A stretch of 64,000 bases of DNA from Stenotrophomonas lactitubi (GTDB lineage Bacteria > Pseudomonadota > Gammaproteobacteria > Xanthomonadales > Xanthomonadaceae), in the NCBI RefSeq assembly GCF_002803515.1, contig NZ_PHQX01000001.1:3162001-3226000 (forward strand). Reading direction: 5' to 3'. The notes under the pieces were generated by a model. It saw only the letters and a list, made by a program, of their open reading frames with translations. It had not been told where the DNA came from and made no database searches. A program made the translations under genes and the position numbers. Below are positions 53,041 to 64,000 of the stretch, one piece after another (the stretch's first letter is position 1; the number at the start of each line of letters is the position of its first letter).

Positions 53041-54507
53041 TTACAGGTCGCCGAGACCGCTGGCGCGGCCGTCGTCGCCCACTTCCAGCAGGCGCAGGGT
53101 ATTGGTCGCGCCGTGGGTTTCCATGTGCTCACCGCTGGTGAACACCACGCGGTCGCCGGCCTGCAGCATGCCGCCTTCCACCAGCAGGCGGATGCTGCCG
53201 CGTGCGGCTTCGCGCGGGGTGAAGCCACGGCTGTCGAAGTTGATCGGGAACACATCGCGCATCAGCGCCATCTGCCGGCGGGCGCCGTCGTGGCGGGTAA
53301 CCGCGAACACCGGTGCCGAGGCACGGAAACGCGACAGGTAGCGGGCGGTGCCACCGGATTCGGTCATCGCCACGATCGCGCGCACGCCCACGTGCTGGGA
53401 CAGGAACATGGTGGCCATGGCAATGGCCTGGTCGGCACGTTCCAGGTTGCGCGGCGAGGCGCCGAAGTCGGTCTCGGTCTGGAACTGGCGCTCGGCGCCC
53501 AGGCAGATGCGCGCCATCGCTTCGACCGCCTTGACCGGATACGCACCAGCGGCGGTTTCGGCCGACAGCATCACCGCATCGGTGCCGTCGATGACCGAGT
53601 TGGCCACGTCCAGCACTTCGGCGCGGGTCGGGATCGGGCTTTCGACCATCGACTGCAGCATCTGCGTGGCGGTGATCACCACCTTGTTCTGCGCCAGCGA
53701 GGCCTTGATGATCTTCTTCTGCAGGCCCGGCAGCTCGGCATCGCCGATTTCCACGCCCAGGTCACCACGCGCCACCATCACCACGTCACTGGCGTCGACG
53801 ATCTCTTCCAGGTTCTCGATGGCTTCGGTGCGCTCGATCTTGGATACCAGCGCGGCGTAGCAGCCGTGCGATTCGGCGATCTCGCGTGCATCGTTCATGT
53901 CCTGCGCATTGCGGCAGAACGACACGGCGATGAAGTCCACGCCGATCTTGGCGACGATGCCGATCAGCTCCTTGTCGCGCTCGGTCAGCGCGCCCAGCGA
54001 CAGGCCACCGCCCTGCTTGTTCAGGCCCTTGCGATCGGACAACGGACCGTCATTGAGCACGGTGTTGATGATGCGCTCGCCCTGCACTTCCACCACCTGC
54101 AGCTGCATCAGGCCATCGTCGAGCAGCAGCACGTCACCGGCGGTCACGTCCTGCGGCAGGCCGAGGTAGCTCACGCCCACCTGGGTCGCATCGCCCGGGC
54201 CGGCATTGGTGCTGGCGATCAGGTCGAAACGGTCGCCGGCCTTGAGATGCACCTTGCCTTCGGCGAAGCGCTCGATGCGGATCTTCGGGCCCGGCAGGTC
54301 GGCCAGGATGCCTACTTCCACGCCCACCCGCTGCGCGGCGGCGCGCACATCGGCGGCACGCTTGGCCTGGCCGGACGGGTCACCGTGGCTGAAGTTGAGG
54401 CGCACCACGTTGACGCCGGCGCGGAACAGATCCTCCAGCACGCCCGGCGGATCGGTAGCCGGACCGAGGGTGGCAAGGATCTTGGTGCGACGCTGACGCT
54501 CGAACAT
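53041..54507 (-). CDS. pyk: Pyruvate kinase
   Basis: 488 aa. RRTKILATLGPATD, NVVRLNFSHGD, VMVARGDLGVEIG and TATQMLQSMVESPIPTRAE are diagnostic. It turns phosphoenolpyruvate and ADP into pyruvate and ATP. Confidence 0.96.
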   Translation of the reverse strand: MFERQRRTKILATLGPATDPPGVLEDLFRAGVNVVRLNFSHGDPSGQAKRAADVRAAAQRVGVEVGILADLPGPKIRIERFAEGKVHLKAGDRFDLIASTNAGPGDATQVGVSYLGLPQDVTAGDVLLLDDGLMQLQVVEVQGERIINTVLNDGPLSDRKGLNKQGGGLSLGALTERDKELIGIVAKIGVDFIAVSFCRNAQDMNDAREIAESHGCYAALVSKIERTEAIENLEEIVDASDVVMVARGDLGVEIGDAELPGLQKKIIKASLAQNKVVITATQMLQSMVESPIPTRAEVLDVANSVIDGTDAVMLSAETAAGAYPVKAVEAMARICLGAERQFQTETDFGASPRNLERADQAIAMATMFLSQHVGVRAIVAMTESGGTARYLSRFRASAPVFAVTRHDGARRQMALMRDVFPINFDSRGFTPREAARGSIRLLVEGGMLQAGDRVVFTSGEHMETHGATNTLRLLEVGDDGRASGLGDL

Positions 54508-54687
54508 GATGGATGGGCCTCTCCCGTTAAAGGACGGAAATTAGCACATCCTTCACGTCCCATGTATACGGTTACAGCCTTGTGCTGCCTGACTCTGCGG
54601 GACATCGCACGGACATGTTCCGGACATACGCCGGTCGATGGCAGCGGAAACGCCGCCGGGCAAGGCCCGGCGCGCGCCTCGTCTGCT

Positions 54688-55356
54688 TCAGGCCAGCAAT
54701 GCCAGCAGCTGCGCCGGATCACGGGCCAGCTGCCCTGCACCGGCCTCGGTCAGCTCCTGCTCGCCACCAAAGCCCCACAGCACGCCCACGCTGCGCAGGC
54801 CGTGATGACGGGCACCTTCGATGTCCATGCGGCGGTCGCCGATCATCCAACAGCGTTCCGGTGCCAGCTGCAGGCGATGCAGCGCTTCGCCCACCAGCTG
54901 CGGCTTGCTGCTGCGCGAGCCATCCGGCGTGGAACCGATCACGTCCTCGAACAGGTCACCGAACGGCAGATGCTCGACGATGCGGCGGGCATGCGGCTCG
55001 TTCTTGGCGGTGACCACGGCCAAGCGGTGCCCCCGTTCGTGCAGTGCGCGCACCACCGCTTCGATGTCCGGATAGATCGTGTGCTCGCGCCAGCCTTCCA
55101 CGTCGAAGCGCTCGCGATAGAAGGCCACGGCCTGCTCCACCCGTTCGGCATCGCCGAACAGCGGCGCGAACGTGGTGCGCAGCGACGGACCGATCCAGCC
55201 CAGCAGGGTTTCCTGCGACGGCACCGGATGGTCCATCTTCTGCAGCGCATAGGCGATGCAGGTGGTGATGCCCACTTCCGAATCGATCAGCGTACCGTCC
55301 ATGTCGAAGAAGAGCGTTGCACGCTCTTCTCCGTCCACCCGCAGGTCGACGCTCAT
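54688..55356 (-). CDS. HAD-family phosphatase (Gph-like)
   Basis: 222 aa. [12 protein letters not shown] (nucleophile Asp), VVTAKNE and [12 protein letters not shown] are the HAD motifs; the cap resembles phosphoglycolate phosphatase. Its ATG overlaps the pgk stop by 4 bp, so it is in the pgk operon and may clean up side products of glycolysis. Confidence 0.9.
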   Translation of the reverse strand: MSVDLRVDGEERATLFFDMDGTLIDSEVGITTCIAYALQKMDHPVPSQETLLGWIGPSLRTTFAPLFGDAERVEQAVAFYRERFDVEGWREHTIYPDIEAVVRALHERGHRLAVVTAKNEPHARRIVEHLPFGDLFEDVIGSTPDGSRSSKPQLVGEALHRLQLAPERCWMIGDRRMDIEGARHHGLRSVGVLWGFGGEQELTEAGAGQLARDPAQLLALLA

Positions 55357-56528
55357 GCGCCGCGCGCGGCCAGGGCGGCAACGGCCGGCAGGGTCTTGCC
55401 TTCCAGGAATTCCAGGAATGCGCCGCCACCGGTGGAGATGTAGCTGACCTGCTGGGCGATATCGAACTTGTCGACCGCGGCCAGGGTATCGCCACCACCG
55501 GCGATGGAGAACGCCGGCGAACTGGCGATGGCGCGGGCCAGCGCTTCGGTGCCCTTGCTGAAGGCTTCGAACTCGAACACGCCGACCGGACCGTTCCAGA
55601 CCACGGTGCCGGCCTTCTGGATCAGCTGCGCGTACTGCCCGGCGGTCTGCGGGCCGATGTCCAGGATCAGATCATCCTCGGCCACCGCATCGACGGCCTT
55701 CACTTCGGCAACCGCGTCGGGCAGGAACTGCTTGGCGGTGACCACGTCCACCGGCAGCGGGATGTCCGCACCGCGCGCCTTGGCGTCGGCCACGATCTTC
55801 TTCGCGGTATCCAGCAGGTCCGGCTCGTACAGCGACTTGCCGACCTTGTAGCCGGCCGCCGCGATGAAGGTGTTGGCGATACCGCCACCGACGATCAGCT
55901 GGTCGACCTTGCCGACCAGGTTGGCCAGCAGTTCCAGCTTGGTGCTGACCTTGCTGCCGGCGACGATGGCCAGCAGCGGCTTGGCCGGTGCATCCAGTGC
56001 CAGTGCCAGCGCATCCAGCTCGGCCATCAGCAGCGGGCCACCGGCAGCAACCGGGGCAAAACGGATCACGCCATGGGTGGACGCCTGCGCACGATGCGCG
56101 GTACCGAACGCATCCATCACGAACACATCGCAGAGGGCGGCGTACTTCTTCGACAGGACTTCATCGTCCTTGCCCTCGCCGACGTTCATGCGGCAGTTTT
56201 CCAGCAGCACCAACTGGCCCGGCTGCACGTCGACGCCGTCGACCCAGTCACGCACCAGCGGCACTTCGCGGCCCAGCAGCACCGACAGGCGCTGCGCAAC
56301 CGGCGCCAGCGAATCGGCTTCGCTCCACACGCCTTCCTTCGGGCGGCCCAGGTGCGAGGTGACCATCACCGCCGCGCCCTGCTCCAGCGCGCGCTTGAGC
56401 GTCGGCAGGGAAGCGGTGATGCGCTGTTCGGAGGTGATGCGGCCATTCTCGATCGGCACGTTCAGATCCTGGCGGATCAGCACGCGCTTGCCGGAGAGGT
56501 CGAGGTCGGTCATGCGGACGATGGACAT
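55353..56528 (-). CDS. pgk: Phosphoglycerate kinase
   Basis: 391 aa. [18 protein letters not shown], the substrate arginine regions and GGGDTLAA are present. It transfers phosphate between 1,3-bisphosphoglycerate and ADP. Start ATG at 56528. Confidence 0.96.
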   Translation of the reverse strand: MSIVRMTDLDLSGKRVLIRQDLNVPIENGRITSEQRITASLPTLKRALEQGAAVMVTSHLGRPKEGVWSEADSLAPVAQRLSVLLGREVPLVRDWVDGVDVQPGQLVLLENCRMNVGEGKDDEVLSKKYAALCDVFVMDAFGTAHRAQASTHGVIRFAPVAAGGPLLMAELDALALALDAPAKPLLAIVAGSKVSTKLELLANLVGKVDQLIVGGGIANTFIAAAGYKVGKSLYEPDLLDTAKKIVADAKARGADIPLPVDVVTAKQFLPDAVAEVKAVDAVAEDDLILDIGPQTAGQYAQLIQKAGTVVWNGPVGVFEFEAFSKGTEALARAIASSPAFSIAGGGDTLAAVDKFDIAQQVSYISTGGGAFLEFLEGKTLPAVAALAARGA

Positions 56529-56599
56529 GGGCAACTCTTTGGCTCTGGAGATGGGATGCCGGTTTGCGGCAGACGGTCATTGTATCGGGTGCGGCTGGC

Positions 56600-57075
<476 letters not shown>

Positions 57076-57134
57076 GGCTTTTGCTCCCTGCGACCAACCG
57101 ACCACCCACGAGGGGCTGCGCCGTTCGCTGCAAA

Positions 57135-58511
57135 CTACGCCGAAGGCGACGGCTTCTGCTTCAGCAGGCTCAACGCCAATCCGCCGACAACCAGCACCCC
57201 CAACCCCAGCAACGCCCACAGCAGCCACGCCTTCCAGTCGTGCTGCGGCTTCAGCGCCGCATCACCGGCCAGCGTCTCCGGGCTGCCTTCCAAGCGTGCC
57301 AGCGTCGGCTGCCACGAAGGATCATTGCGCTGGCGCAGTTCCTCGATCAGCACCGTGATCGGTGCCTCTGCGCGGCGCGCGGTGGTACTGCCCACGGCCA
57401 GCGCGTAGGGCGCCGCGCCCTGGCTGAGGAACACCATCACTTCCGGTTGATAGCCCAGGCGCAGGGTCGGCGCGCTGGTGGTCTCCACCGGGCTCGCTAC
57501 CAGCTTCCAGTAGCGGTCGCGGTACATGCCGCCCAACGGCTGTGCCGCCGATTGCTGGCGCTGGCCCGGTGCGCCCTGCTGCAGCTGATAGGCAATCCAG
57601 GGCGCGCTGCGGCGCTGCCATTCGGCGGCAGCGTCATCGCGACTGAACAAGGTCCACTGCACCAGGCTGTTGTCGGTGCTGGCCACGTCGGCGCGGGTCA
57701 CCGGGAATCGGCCATCCAGTTCAAAGGTGAATTCCCCCTTGCCCTGCGCGGTCGGTGTCAGCGACAGCCACTCCCAGGGCACCGTTGCCGGCGCTGGCGG
57801 CAGTTCCGCCAGGACGCTGCGCAGCTCCGGCAGGCGCGCCTCGCCCTGCGGCAGGATCCGCAGGTAGCGCACGTTGCTGTCGACCTGCAGGCGGCGCTGC
57901 AGCAGGCGCTTGCCCGCGCGCTGCAGATCCACCAGGGGGACGTCGCGGGCGATCGACTGCCAGCGCTGCAGATCGTCGCTGGCATCGAGCTGTACCTGCG
58001 CCTGCAGTGGCTGGCTGCTTTCGGCCCAGTCCAGCACCAGCGCTGCCAACGGTTGCTGGCCGAGCACGCTGGCATCGATCAACCAACCACCCTGCCCGTT
58101 CGCTACCGCACCACCACCAAGCCGAGCTTCGACCCGGCGCACACGGCCGTCGGTATCGCGCTCGGTCAGCAGCTGCAGGTCGTTGCGCTGGGCCTCGGCC
58201 AGCGGCGGTAGTGCAAACCACGGCAGCTCGCGCTGTACCGGCGGCTGCGCCAACGGCTGGTCCGGTGCCAGCAGCGCCGACGGCAATGCCTGGCCAGCGG
58301 CGTTGAACACCTGCAGGTCGCTCAGATCGGCTGTGCCTGCACGGCGATAAATCGCCGGCTCCAGCACCACGCGGTAGGCACCGGACTGCGCGCTGGACAG
58401 GCTCAGCGGCCATTGTTCGGCGTACTGCGCGCGGTAGTCCGTGGCCTGTGCAGCAACTGCACCGGCCACCCCGAACAACACCGGCAGCAAGGCTCGGCTC
58501 CACTTCCTCAT
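57135..58511 (-). CDS. DUF3999-family membrane-anchored protein
   Basis: 458 aa with a signal peptide (ends about AQA), a long beta-rich periplasmic part and one C-terminal membrane segment (WLLWALLGLGVLVVGGLALSLL). The family always sits beside a DUF2339 protein, as here (ATGA overlap). Function unknown, probably envelope-related. Confidence 0.85.
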   Translation of the reverse strand: MRKWSRALLPVLFGVAGAVAAQATDYRAQYAEQWPLSLSSAQSGAYRVVLEPAIYRRAGTADLSDLQVFNAAGQALPSALLAPDQPLAQPPVQRELPWFALPPLAEAQRNDLQLLTERDTDGRVRRVEARLGGGAVANGQGGWLIDASVLGQQPLAALVLDWAESSQPLQAQVQLDASDDLQRWQSIARDVPLVDLQRAGKRLLQRRLQVDSNVRYLRILPQGEARLPELRSVLAELPPAPATVPWEWLSLTPTAQGKGEFTFELDGRFPVTRADVASTDNSLVQWTLFSRDDAAAEWQRRSAPWIAYQLQQGAPGQRQQSAAQPLGGMYRDRYWKLVASPVETTSAPTLRLGYQPEVMVFLSQGAAPYALAVGSTTARRAEAPITVLIEELRQRNDPSWQPTLARLEGSPETLAGDAALKPQHDWKAWLLWALLGLGVLVVGGLALSLLKQKPSPSA

Positions 58512-61192
58512 TGGCTTTCCTCCACGGTTGGCGGCGCGCTCGGCGGCGCGGGCGCCAGGTAACCCACCACGGTGCACAGCAGGCCGTAGGCGATGAACGA
58601 TGCGATTCCCAGCAGGTTGCCCAGGTGCTGGCGATCGATCAGCACCAGCTTGGCCAGCACCACGGCCATCAACACGGCACCGACCATCCACAGCACACGC
58701 TGGCCGCGACGCGAGCCCCACACCCAGGCGATCACGCCGAGCACGCTCCACAACACGGTCAGGCTGGTCTGGGCCAGGCTGAAGCGGGCCATTGTCGGAT
58801 CCCAGGCCACCCCGCCCCAATGATGCACGCCATGCAGCACGGTGCTGGTCAACGCGATGAAACCGGCCACGGCCAGCACCGGCACACGCAACCGCTGCAG
58901 CGGCGCCGGTCCCTGCGCGTCATACAGCCAGCGTGCGATCAGCAACAGGCTGACCCACTGCGCCAGTTCGGCAGGATTGAGCAGCGGCAACCACGGCAAC
59001 GGCGTGGCGTCGCCCGCCAGGGTCAGGCCGAACAACCAGGCCAACGCCAGCACCGCGAAAATCACGCTCTGCAGTGGCAGGCGCACCGGATCAAACGCAG
59101 CACCCAGCGGCCAGCGCAGCACGTTCCAGCGCCACAGCGACAGCGCCGCCAGCAGCAACCACGGCAGGGTCACCAGCAACGCGGTCCAGCCCTGCGCCAG
59201 GCGCGCGTCGCCGCCGCCCCACAGGGCCAGCAGCGAAAGCAGCGACGGCCACAACAGCCACCACAGGAACTGGGCGATACGGGCCACGCCACCACTGCCC
59301 TGACGCAGGCACAGCAGGCTGCGCACGCCGAGCACGGCGAACACTGCCCATGCCAGCGCGCCATAGCCGGCAAACGGCTGCTGGTGCGCGTCGCTCTGCA
59401 GCAGCGCCAACGGGAAGCCCGCTGCCAGCATCACCAGCGCGGTCACGCCCAGCGCACGTGCCGGCATGCGGCGCTGCACTTCCGACGCCAACCAAGCGGT
59501 GACGGCGGCCAGCACCAGCACGGCATCGGCCTGCGTCGAATGCGGGAAGAAGCGGCCGATTTCATGCACCAGACCACCCAACCACCACAGCAGGCCCCAC
59601 AGGTAATACGCCAGGGCGATGTCATGGCGCTGCCTGCGCTGATAGCTCCACGCCGCCGCGAAGCCTGCCACGGCCAGCAGCAGCGCGCCGATCGCGGTCG
59701 GGTTGAGCAGGAAACGCTGGTCCTGATGCCAATGGTCGGCACCCACCACGAACGCGAATGCGGCGGCGAGCTGCAGCAGCGCACCGGTCACCTGCGGCAA
59801 CCAGCGCTTCTGGCGCAACCCCAGCCACGCCAGGCCGGCACCTTCCAGCGCGAACACCGCGCCGGTGGCCCGCGCCGAGAATGCCAACGGCACCGCCAGC
59901 GTCGCAAAGCCCACGGCCAGTACCGCATGCGACTGCGCCAGCACCGTATACGACGCGCGTGCGATCAGCGCGCGGGCCAGCAATGCGTAGATCGCGGCCA
60001 GGCCCAGCGCACACAGGGCCAGCGTCATCGGCTGTTCGTGCAGCATGCCGGCCTGCAGCGAGAAGGCGATCAGCGGCGTGCCGAACACCAGGCTGCCATC
60101 AACCAGATCGCGCCGCCCGGCCGGCTGCCGGCGCGCATACAACAGCGGAATCAGCAGGTAGAAGGCGAAGAACAGCAGCAGGAACGGTTCGGTGCTGGCG
60201 AACTTGGCCGCGTCGTACTGCAGCACGCCCCAGAACGTGCCGATGCCGAAGGTGAACGCGAAACCGAGCAGGTTCAGCACACGCCACGGGCGATACCAGG
60301 CGATGGCGAAAATACCCGCGTTGAGCACAGCGTAGTAGCTGAACAGCCCGACGTGGTTACCACTGCCGGTGGACAGCCACAGCGGCGCCATGAAGCCCGC
60401 CAGGATGCCCAGCACCGCCAACGTGCGCGAGTTCTGCACCACCGCCAGCACGCACAGCCCCGCCACCAGGGCGATCGAGCTGGCAAAAGCGAAACCGGGC
60501 GCGAGCAGATCGAAACGCTTGAAGGCAGCGAAGATCGTCAGCAGCAGCACGCCGACGGCGCCGCCCTGCAAGGCCAGCGCGAACATCCGCCGGCGCTCGC
60601 GCTGGTGCCAGCCGAAGGCCAGCAGGCCCAGCGCACCGACGGTGATGCCCGCCAGCCGCAGTTCGACCGGCACCACCAGCCAGCCCTGGTCGCTGACGTA
60701 CTTGAGCAGCGCGGCGACACCCGCCAGCAGCACCAGCATGCCGATCTTCACCGGCACGTTGCCTTGGGTGAACCAGTGTTTGACCGCACCGATCGCGCGC
60801 TCGACCAGGTTCGGCAGGGCCGGTTCTGCCGGCAGCGGCGGCACTGTGGGCTCCGGTGGCAACGGCGGTGGCGGCATTGGGCGCGCGGGCTGGGCCGGCG
60901 GCGGCAGCTCTTCGCGGGCGGCGACCGGCGCTGATGCCGGAGTTGCCGTGGGCCGCAGGAACGAGGGTTCGCTGCTGGGCTCGCGTGTTGCCGCAGGCGC
61001 GCGCGGCGGCTCGGCTACTGCCGAGGGCGCACGGCCTACCGTCCCGGCCGGGATGGGCGCGACCTGCACGGTCTGTGCGGCCTCCAGGGCGGCGACCCGC
61101 CGGCGCAGGCCGGCAATCATCACCAGCGCGACCACCAGCAGCAGCGGTATCGCCAGCAGGACCAGTACTGCCAGGACCAAGAGTGCTTCCAT
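58508..61192 (-). CDS. DUF2339-family multi-span membrane protein
   Basis: 894 aa. An N-terminal membrane segment and a Pro-rich linker (PAQPARPMPPPPLPPEP) precede about 20 or more hydrophobic segments across the rest. The family is widespread and uncharacterised. It pairs with DUF3999 in one operon. ATG at 61192 begins MEALLVLAVLVLL. Confidence 0.85.
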   Translation of the reverse strand: MEALLVLAVLVLLAIPLLLVVALVMIAGLRRRVAALEAAQTVQVAPIPAGTVGRAPSAVAEPPRAPAATREPSSEPSFLRPTATPASAPVAAREELPPPAQPARPMPPPPLPPEPTVPPLPAEPALPNLVERAIGAVKHWFTQGNVPVKIGMLVLLAGVAALLKYVSDQGWLVVPVELRLAGITVGALGLLAFGWHQRERRRMFALALQGGAVGVLLLTIFAAFKRFDLLAPGFAFASSIALVAGLCVLAVVQNSRTLAVLGILAGFMAPLWLSTGSGNHVGLFSYYAVLNAGIFAIAWYRPWRVLNLLGFAFTFGIGTFWGVLQYDAAKFASTEPFLLLFFAFYLLIPLLYARRQPAGRRDLVDGSLVFGTPLIAFSLQAGMLHEQPMTLALCALGLAAIYALLARALIARASYTVLAQSHAVLAVGFATLAVPLAFSARATGAVFALEGAGLAWLGLRQKRWLPQVTGALLQLAAAFAFVVGADHWHQDQRFLLNPTAIGALLLAVAGFAAAWSYQRRQRHDIALAYYLWGLLWWLGGLVHEIGRFFPHSTQADAVLVLAAVTAWLASEVQRRMPARALGVTALVMLAAGFPLALLQSDAHQQPFAGYGALAWAVFAVLGVRSLLCLRQGSGGVARIAQFLWWLLWPSLLSLLALWGGGDARLAQGWTALLVTLPWLLLAALSLWRWNVLRWPLGAAFDPVRLPLQSVIFAVLALAWLFGLTLAGDATPLPWLPLLNPAELAQWVSLLLIARWLYDAQGPAPLQRLRVPVLAVAGFIALTSTVLHGVHHWGGVAWDPTMARFSLAQTSLTVLWSVLGVIAWVWGSRRGQRVLWMVGAVLMAVVLAKLVLIDRQHLGNLLGIASFIAYGLLCTVVGYLAPAPPSAPPTVEESQ

Positions 61193-61274
61193 TCCTCGCC
61201 TTCCAATGCGATCCCGCGCCACGATGGCGGCGGTCGACGGGCCCATGCTACGTCAGGCCGGGCCCCTTAAACGA

Positions 61275-61299
61275 CGAACCCCGGCCAGGCCGGGGTTCG
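61275..61299 (-). terminator. Terminator after gap
   Basis: 12-bp arms CGAACCCCGGCC/GGCCGGGGTTCG, with TCGTTT following on the minus strand. Confidence 0.75.
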
Positions 61300-61319
61300 C
61301 GCAACGATCTTCGCAGGCC

Positions 61320-62457
<1,138 letters not shown>

Positions 62458-62517
62458 AGCGTTAGCGCGGCGTGAGGCCGAGACTGGCCACATCCACCCA
62501 GCAACGAGATCACCCCC

Positions 62518-63147
62518 ATGCGCAAGAACTCCCCCCTGATCGTGGCCAGCCTGGCCGCCGCCCTGTCGCTGGCCGCCGCCCCGGCCATGGCCCAGTCCAA
62601 GGGCGACTGGACCATTTCCGCCGGTGTGCACCAGGTCGCCCCGAAGTCGAACAACGGCTGGCTGGCCGGTGGCACCCTGAAGGTCGATGTCGACAACGAC
62701 GTCAAGCCGACCATCACCGGTGAGTACTTCATCGCCGACAACCTGGGCATCGAAGTGCTGGCGGCGCTGCCGTTCAAGCACGACATCAACATCAACGGCC
62801 TGGGCCGCGTGGGCAGCACCAAGCAGCTGCCGCCGGTGGTCACCCTGCAGTACCACTTCAACAGCAAGGGCAAGGTGTCACCGTTCGTGGGCGCCGGCCT
62901 GAACTACACCACCTTCTTCAGCGAAGACACCACCGGCGCGCTGGCCAGCAGCAAGCTGAAGCTGCAGGATTCGTGGGGCCTGGCCGCCCATGCGGGCATC
63001 GACTTCGCGATTGGCGAGAAGGGCGCCCTGCGCGTGGACATGCGCTGGATCGACATCGACAGTAAGGTGAAGCTGGACGGCGAGAAGATCGGCACGGTCA
63101 ACATCGATCCGCTGGTCTACGGCGCGTCCTACGTCTTCAAGTTCTAA
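62518..63147 (+). CDS. ompW: OmpW-family outer-membrane protein
   Basis: 209 aa with a signal peptide ending AMAQ and an 8-strand barrel ending YVFKF. Typical segments are SAGVHQVAPKSNNG, LPPVVTLQYHF and PFVGAGLNYTTFF. OmpW is induced on shift to low oxygen in other bacteria, which fits the FNR site upstream. Confidence 0.95.
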   Translation: MRKNSPLIVASLAAALSLAAAPAMAQSKGDWTISAGVHQVAPKSNNGWLAGGTLKVDVDNDVKPTITGEYFIADNLGIEVLAALPFKHDININGLGRVGSTKQLPPVVTLQYHFNSKGKVSPFVGAGLNYTTFFSEDTTGALASSKLKLQDSWGLAAHAGIDFAIGEKGALRVDMRWIDIDSKVKLDGEKIGTVNIDPLVYGASYVFKF

Positions 63148-63211
63148 GGGGTTGTTTGGCGGGGGCTTCGCCCCCGCTCCCCCGCTACAGGCAAAACCCT
63201 CGCAGCATGTT

Positions 63212-63243
63212 GCCCCGGTATGTGTGTGCCGGGGCTTTTTTTG
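63212..63243 (+). terminator. Terminator after ompW
   Basis: GCCCCGG/CCGGGGC stem, 10-nt loop, then T7. Confidence 0.85.
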
Positions 63244-63269
63244 TTGCAGAGCGTAGAGCTGCGTTTGGG

Positions 63270-63378
63270 CGAGGCAGGTGAATTGCTCAGGACACGCCGT
63301 AAATACGTCCCTGTAGGCTCGATCGCCGCATCCATGCGGCGAACGGTCCTGAGCAATCCACCCGCCCCGCCCCTCTCA
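63270..63378. repeat. Hairpin repeat of the large intergenic family, copy F
   Basis: Arms ATTGCTCAGGAC / GTCCTGAGCAAT around GCCGTAAATACGTCCCTGTA and the GCCGCATCCATGCGGC tip. Confidence 0.8.
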
Positions 63379-63529
63379 TTTCCGCGCGCGCGCAAGCGCA
63401 AGCAGAAGCCGGCATCCGCATGGCGCAGTTGCTATCGGCCGGATGCTTCGCGCGCCGCAGGATGTGATCCTGCATTTGACTGTGATTCTGCTTTTGACCT
63501 TTGCATCCGCCAACGCGGCCATGTTGGAG

Positions 63530-63645
63530 GTGTGCGGCCGGGGCAGGCAGAGCGGGACCGTTGGCGCCATGGATGGCGCCATCGAGCCCCCATGGATGGG
63601 TTTACGGCGTGTCCCGCACTGCCTGCCCCGGCCGCACACGCCCCG
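63530..63645. repeat. Hairpin repeat of the large intergenic family, copy G (inverted)
   Basis: Arms GCCGGGGCAGGCAG.GCGGGAC / GTCCCGCACTGCCTGCCCCGGC around TGGCGCCATGGATGGCGCCA and ATGGATGGGTTTACGGC. Confidence 0.8.
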
Positions 63646-63707
63646 ATGACAATGAACGCGCCGCTTTCCATCAACCACCCATCTCCCCCGCTGGCTAGAA
63701 TGAGCGG

Positions 63708-64000
63708 ATGAAAGCACTGCACTCCCTGTTCCTCGCCGCCGCTCTCGCGCCGGCCCTGCTGACCCTGTCTGCACCCGCCCATGCCTGGGGCGCGCAAGGC
63801 CACCGCCTGGTCGCCGAAGTCGCCGACAGCCGCCTCAACCCGACCGCACGCACCGAGGTCGACCGCCTGCTGGCCACCGAACCCGGCGCCACCCTCGCCA
63901 GCATCGCGCCCTGGGCCGACCAGCTGCGCGCCAAGGACCCCGGCCTGGGCCGTCGCTCGGCCGGCTGGCACTACGTCAACATCGCCGAAGATGGCTGCCA
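63708..64000 (+). CDS. S1/P1-type nuclease, N-terminal part
   Basis: Partial at the window end; 97 codons. A signal peptide ends at AHA and the mature protein starts WGAQGHRLVAEVAD, where Trp1 and the His bind zinc in S1/P1 nucleases; PWADQLR (Asp) is the next ligand motif. It should be a secreted zinc-dependent single-strand nuclease. Confidence 0.9.
   Translation, partial: MKALHSLFLAAALAPALLTLSAPAHAWGAQGHRLVAEVADSRLNPTARTEVDRLLATEPGATLASIAPWADQLRAKDPGLGRRSAGWHYVNIAEDGC

Noticed and set aside
58448..60934. 828-codon plus-strand frame
   Set aside because: Antisense shadow of the DUF2339 gene, rich in Gln/His/Arg.

Overview
The window is about 64 kb of high-GC chromosome from a Xanthomonadaceae bacterium, most likely Stenotrophomonas (maltophilia group). 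This rests on gene content (rimK, estA-type autotransporter esterase, DUF3999/DUF2339 pair, OprC-like copper receptor, OmpW) and on many GTAG-type palindromes (GTAGCGCCGGGCCATGCCCGGC) that match the SMAG repeats described for S. maltophilia.

Left flank (1-3842): a two-component regulator and sensor kinase, two small secreted paralogues, rimK, a small unknown gene, and a terminator that originally belonged to a tRNA-Gly gene.

Genomic island (3848-23887, about 20 kb): a mobilizable element inserted in the 3' end of tRNA-Gly(CCC). Both ends carry a 17-bp tRNA-derived repeat and a 19-bp inner direct repeat that looks like integrase arm sites. Cargo from left to right: a minus-strand operon of two P-loop kinases, one fused to a PurA/PurZ-like adenylosuccinate synthetase, plus a DUF7002-type protein and a ParA-like ATPase (the best candidate for an undescribed system); a Kiwa defence pair (kwaA-kwaB); an H-NS-like protein; a MobQ-type relaxase with an RSF1010-like oriT; small membrane proteins; an XRE regulator facing an array of 16-bp-spaced operators; a lipoprotein; an orphan VbhA-like small protein; a second relaxase with a degraded histidine motif; a possible DUF3010-like protein coupled to a Ser/Thr protein kinase; a zinc-ribbon protein; and two tyrosine recombinases, one next to the tRNA.

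Right flank (23871-64000): ordinary chromosome. It holds an EstA-like esterase, thiS-thiG-trmB, an SLC13 permease, Rieske protein, FAH-family hydrolase, mscL, an M28 peptidase, two AGCS symporters around an SpoU methyltransferase and an outer-membrane protein, GNAT, an RND efflux pump, copper uptake genes, divergent cysB/cysK, a macro-domain gene broken by an in-frame TGA, a glycolytic block (fda, pyk, HAD phosphatase, pgk, then gap), DUF3999-DUF2339, FNR-box ompW and the start of an S1/P1 nuclease. Intergenic spaces are loaded with SMAG palindromes and a second family of roughly 110-nt hairpin repeats.
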